Position numbers and translations under genes: made by a program | The notes under the pieces: model-generated | Database searches by the model: none | Told to the model about the DNA's origin: nothing | Seen by the model: the letters and a program-made list of their open reading frames with translations, nothing else | Assembly: GCF_037042905.1 (NCBI RefSeq) | Contig: NC_087257.1 | Span: forward strand, 23,069,001-23,133,000 | DNA: 64,000 nt | Reading direction: 5' to 3' | Source: Lytechinus pictus | Lineage: Eukaryota > Echinodermata > Echinoidea > Temnopleuroida > Toxopneustidae | Shown here: in pieces, positions 60,653 to 64,000 of the stretch | How the letters are laid out: each line of letters begins with the position of its first letter | Numbering within the stretch: the stretch's first letter is position 1

Positions 60653-61823
60653 CTGGGTTTTGTTTTGTAAAGTCTTGTTATAATAACGAATATACAATTT
60701 TTATTAACAAATTTACCATCAGCCAATCAGATTGAAGGATTTCAGTAGCTTTTAACTGTTATTGCAGACTTGTTTAATTATAACAAGTTTTATGGAACAG
60801 GACCCGGTTGAGTAACAAAAACAATCAACGTTCATTAAGAGAATAAATGGGCCTTCAAGAACTTCTTGAACTGGTCTATGGATGCAGCAGTCTTCAAAAA
60901 CAAAACAAGAAAATCTTCCAAAAGTCAAATGCAACTCCTAAATCCCTCTATACTCCTGACTAATGCACTGCAGTGTTTTTCTACTCATCTAGTCCTGCAA
61001 AATATTGCAGATTATTTCCGACCACAGTGGAGGACGAAGAACAGGTTTTGGGAAGCCTCTTACAAGCAAACTCATGATAGGAAATATAAATATATAGAAA
61101 TACCCTCTGAAAGCAAATATCATCACCTAAACAACTGATTAAAATAGACACAAGCATTATTGCCAGTGAAAAATATCAGCTTCTTGTGAGGATGAAAAAA
61201 AATTTCTTGTCTAAACAATCATGTCAATTTCATATGACAATACACTATAAAAGGCTTGTGTAATTCATACTACCACAAAATCAAGTGGGTACCAGCATTA
61301 CTGTTGGTGAAAAATGAAAGATTCTTGTAAAAATTATTAGCTCATTTTCATCAGCATTGTTTCAATTTTGACTCGAAATATGCTGGTGGGTTTGAATTCT
61401 TAAATCATATTCATAGATGAATATTTCATTATAAAGTGTATGCATATAGGCTGCACCAGTGACTTTATCAATTATGCATAGATTTCTACAAGATGCATAT
61501 TATAAACAATAAAAATTAAAACTAGCATATAATAAATATCAAGGAACTCCAATTTATATATGATGATAGAGAAAGTAGTGCACACAAAAAAATAAGATAT
61601 ACCCCATACCAGGGTTATCCTTATATCATTTTATTACAAAAAGAGGCTATTTTACAAATTTATGTTGTTGTTTTTTCAAAGAGTTGCATTGTGAGTGGAT
61701 AACATTAGCATGTACACACCCTGACAAAATTATAGGTTGTATTTTTAGAGGGAATCCCGATTGCATTTTCCTCTACTTATTCTCAGATTTCAGTAGAAAT
61801 TAGGAATGTGGGTATGCCACTGT

Positions 61824-62472
61824 GTAAAGCCTGGCTCAAACCTTTGCGTTTTAAGCTGTTTAATGCTGCATTAGACTAGACTGAAAAATCTGCTGTTTCT
61901 GAAGAGTTTTTTAAACATTTTCTGATTTCTCTCGGTCCTCCTACACAGACGGAAGACTCCGATAGGACTCATAATGGTGGTGGTTCGTGCAACACTTAAC
62001 TACAGCGGATATGGGGGAAAGGGTGTGCAACCTCACCCTCTCTGATTTCTCCCTTAAATTCCATTTTAATGGGAGAAACAAAGCGCCGGAATGAAAATTA
62101 AATTTTTATGAATACCATCAGCTTACCAGTTTCTTAAAATATGTGATGCAAAATCCAAACTTTTGATTCCAAAGAGCCCGAGCTTGTAGATCGTTTGTCG
62201 CCATGACTCATGTTTCTATTGCACCTTGAGCATAAGAATGCATCAGCCAATCACATTCATGTTACTATCAATGACGTATAATATCTACCACCACTGCGGT
62301 GCAAATAAGTTACTTTGGTCTATGGAGGGAGAGGATGCCACGAAGCAAAATGAAGTCTCAGCGAAGCATATCCTGACTGAAAATAGACTGAATTTTCCGT
62401 CTTTCGTTAGACGAAGGCAGCAATGCCGAGCATAACGCAATCTCAATACACAAAGGTGTGAGCCAGGCTTAC
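61824..62472. mobile_element. Inverted-terminal-repeat element, about 650 bp
   Basis: The left end gtaaagcctggctcaaacct pairs with the right end aggtgtgagccaggcttac, with one 1-nt gap and one mismatch. The interior has no convincing coding frame. Confidence 0.65.
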
Positions 62473-63198
62473 AAATCCCTGAAATACTGCCATTTTCAGA
62501 CAACGATTCATGATTCTCATAAGCCTGAGCCATAAAGATTTTAACATAACTACTGTTTACTTTTTCAATAATCATATTGCAATGCATTGCATAACAGAAA
62601 ATCCAATAAAATTGTGCAAGATCGACAATAGTAAAAATATAACAATGAATATCATTCAGCATAACCTCGTAACTCTAATTTTGAAAGACTTTAGAATAGG
62701 GAAAAACATGCCAAAGTACAGAACATTCAGAAAAAGGTACCATAATATCTTCAGAAACAAGTACTTCTGAATATTATCTCTTTAAAGGTAAAGAGTGCAT
62801 TCTAACTTTCACTTTTTCATGCCTATATTAAATCTTCTCTCTCTCTCAGATTTCTGTTGAAAATGGCATTTTTTTCAAACCCTGTTTTCACAATGAAACA
62901 AACATGAGAGCTATAATTTACAATATTTAATTACTCTCCAAAATAAAAAGAATATACAAAAATATATCCATGATCTCCACTAAGTGGCTTAATAATCTTA
63001 AAATTTCATTTTGCTAAACACTTTATTGAAACAAAATTTTACAAGCTGCAAGCGTCAACTGCAATTCCAATTTGGGCATTTTCATTATTCACAAAATTTA
63101 AATTTGTACACTGAAAGAAGTTATTCCAAGTCAAGATCTCCCATTTGAAAAAGGATGAAATTAAAAGTGTATAAAACTTAAAAGTATAAAAACTTGTG

Positions 63199-63436
63199 CT
63201 ATGAGCAGCATCCAAACCGTCTCCTAGCAACCTCCATGTGTGTGACCACGCCCCATTCGTCCTTGTCCTCCTCGTACCTCTCAACTGACCGCAGCCCGTC
63301 CTGTCCGTCATAGCCCCCGATGGCGTACAGGCGGTTGTTAACAATGGCTGCACCTACTCCGCTCCTTGGGTGAACTAGATGGCTGATGACGGACCAAGTA
63401 TCAGTGGATGGATGGTATACCTCAACAGATGCCAGG
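63199..63436 (-). CDS. Kelch-repeat protein, last coding exon (partial gene; rest beyond right edge)
   Basis: Acceptor ttccag|CCTGGC at 63437, then 238 nt to TAG (63201-63199). Encodes LASVEVYHPSTDTWSVISHL, RSGVGAAIVNNRLYAIGGYD and GLRSVERYEEDKDEW, ending RRRFGCCS. This is one full Kelch blade with the GG doublet, spaced Tyr and Trp, and the start of a closing strand, as at the C-terminus of BTB-BACK-Kelch (KLHL/KEAP1-type) substrate adaptors for Cullin-3 E3 ligases. YAIGGYDGQDGLRSVERY recalls KEAP1 but one blade cannot assign the orthologue. The entry phase is 2, so upstream exons lie beyond 63437. A minus-strand AATAAA at 63027-63022 suggests a short 3' UTR. Confidence 0.85.
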
Positions 63437-64000
63437 CTGGAATGGGGAAGATAAGATTTATGAAAGGTGAGCAACTGACTGATTTTAATTCTTTACCTTT
63501 GTTTAAACAATGCCTTAATTTGTATTAACTAAAAAACAGATATGAAACAATAATGATGAATATGATAAGGATGATGATAGTTGGAGGTGGTTGTTTTACT
63601 TGACTGGTAAAAAGAAAACAAAACAGTTTTAGTAAAGAGCTACAGTAGTTCAAGCTCAAGGTTGTTTCAGAGAGACCCGCTAATGAGGAAACCTGCCCTA
63701 CCACAGGGCCCTAGCACATCCACTTTGTTTTAAAGCAACAGGGCTATCATGGTGGTGATGATGATGATGATATCAATGATGATAATAGAAGTGGTTGTGA
63801 TGGTGGTGATGTTGGTTAATGATGGTAATGATGATGATGATGAAGATGATGATGACGATGATGGTGGTAATGATGATGATGGTAATGATTATGATTGTGA
63901 TGATGGGTGATGGTCATCACGAAGATGATAATCATGATGATGAAGATGATGATAATGATGATGATGATGATAATAGAAATGGTTGTGGTGGTCAGGTGGT
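63437..64000. other. Intron of the Kelch gene running to the window edge
   Basis: Non-coding sequence between the last Kelch exon acceptor and the right edge, mostly the (GAT)n tract. No further Kelch blade is visible. Confidence 0.65.
63735..63995 (+). repeat. (GAT)n tract in the Kelch gene intron
   Basis: gatgat/ggtggt trinucleotides to the right edge. It lies upstream of the last Kelch exon on the minus strand. Confidence 0.9.

Larger units (their letters stand above)
56404..63198. other. Region between GALNT 5' end and the Kelch gene 3' end
   Basis: The GALNT promoter and any 5' UTR exon should lie just above 56404, where tttgtttag|cttttg could be a UTR acceptor. The rest holds MITEs (58043, 60483, 61824), a (CAT)n tract and G/C runs. 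I see no other gene. Confidence 0.55.

Noticed and set aside
62285-62662. 125-aa minus-strand ORF with hydrophobic start
   Set aside because: It overlaps the end of an inverted-repeat element, and no domain or splice support was seen.

Overview
The window looks like a metazoan nuclear genome, most likely an echinoderm (sea urchin type). It is AT-rich, the genes are split into GT-AG exons, and introns and flanks are full of short inverted-repeat DNA elements, a tRNA-derived SINE, an L2-type LINE tail and long trinucleotide tracts. The echinoderm call is inferred from gene content and repeat style; nothing in the sequence proves the species.

Layout. (1) 3884-7761, plus strand: a complete six-exon INSIG gene, the ER regulator of SREBP/SCAP and HMG-CoA reductase. 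(2) 56379-13863, minus strand: a complete ten-exon polypeptide GalNAc-transferase (GALNT, 590 aa as joined) spread over 42.5 kb; all nine junctions keep frame. Its 29-kb third intron (49161-20111) holds two other genes. (3) Nested, plus strand, 25773-35402: a six-exon, 918-aa protein with an N-terminal THAP zinc finger and a Kolobok-type DDE transposase core, followed by a 125-bp tandem array made from its own last coding segment. (4) Nested, minus strand, 45821-44237: a two-exon, 196-aa free-standing protein related to the C-terminal ballast domain of P2X7. A possible small one-pass membrane ORF (46233-46484, plus) lies divergent to it. (5) 63436-63199, minus: the last coding exon of a Kelch-repeat protein whose other exons lie beyond the right edge.

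Mobile DNA. A 1.4-kb non-autonomous hAT-like element with 8-bp target duplications lies at 47673-49076. A fold-back element of TTCGGAATAACGAA units with a 16-bp direct duplication lies at 46489-46896. A nested palindromic composite lies at 40141-41689. Two MITE groups recur (termini like GTTTCATAAAG, and termini like AAAGGGGAATTCAACCC).

Most noteworthy: the intact THAP/Kolobok gene and the P2X7-ballast gene inside one GALNT intron; a GALNT in which the conserved WGGENxE motif reads WGADALD; complementary (AGT)n and (ACT)n tracts in two introns of the same GALNT transcript; and a minisatellite that has copied the end of the transposase reading frame including its stop codon. All exon models were made by reading splice signals, phase and family similarity by eye; no search or transcript data were available.
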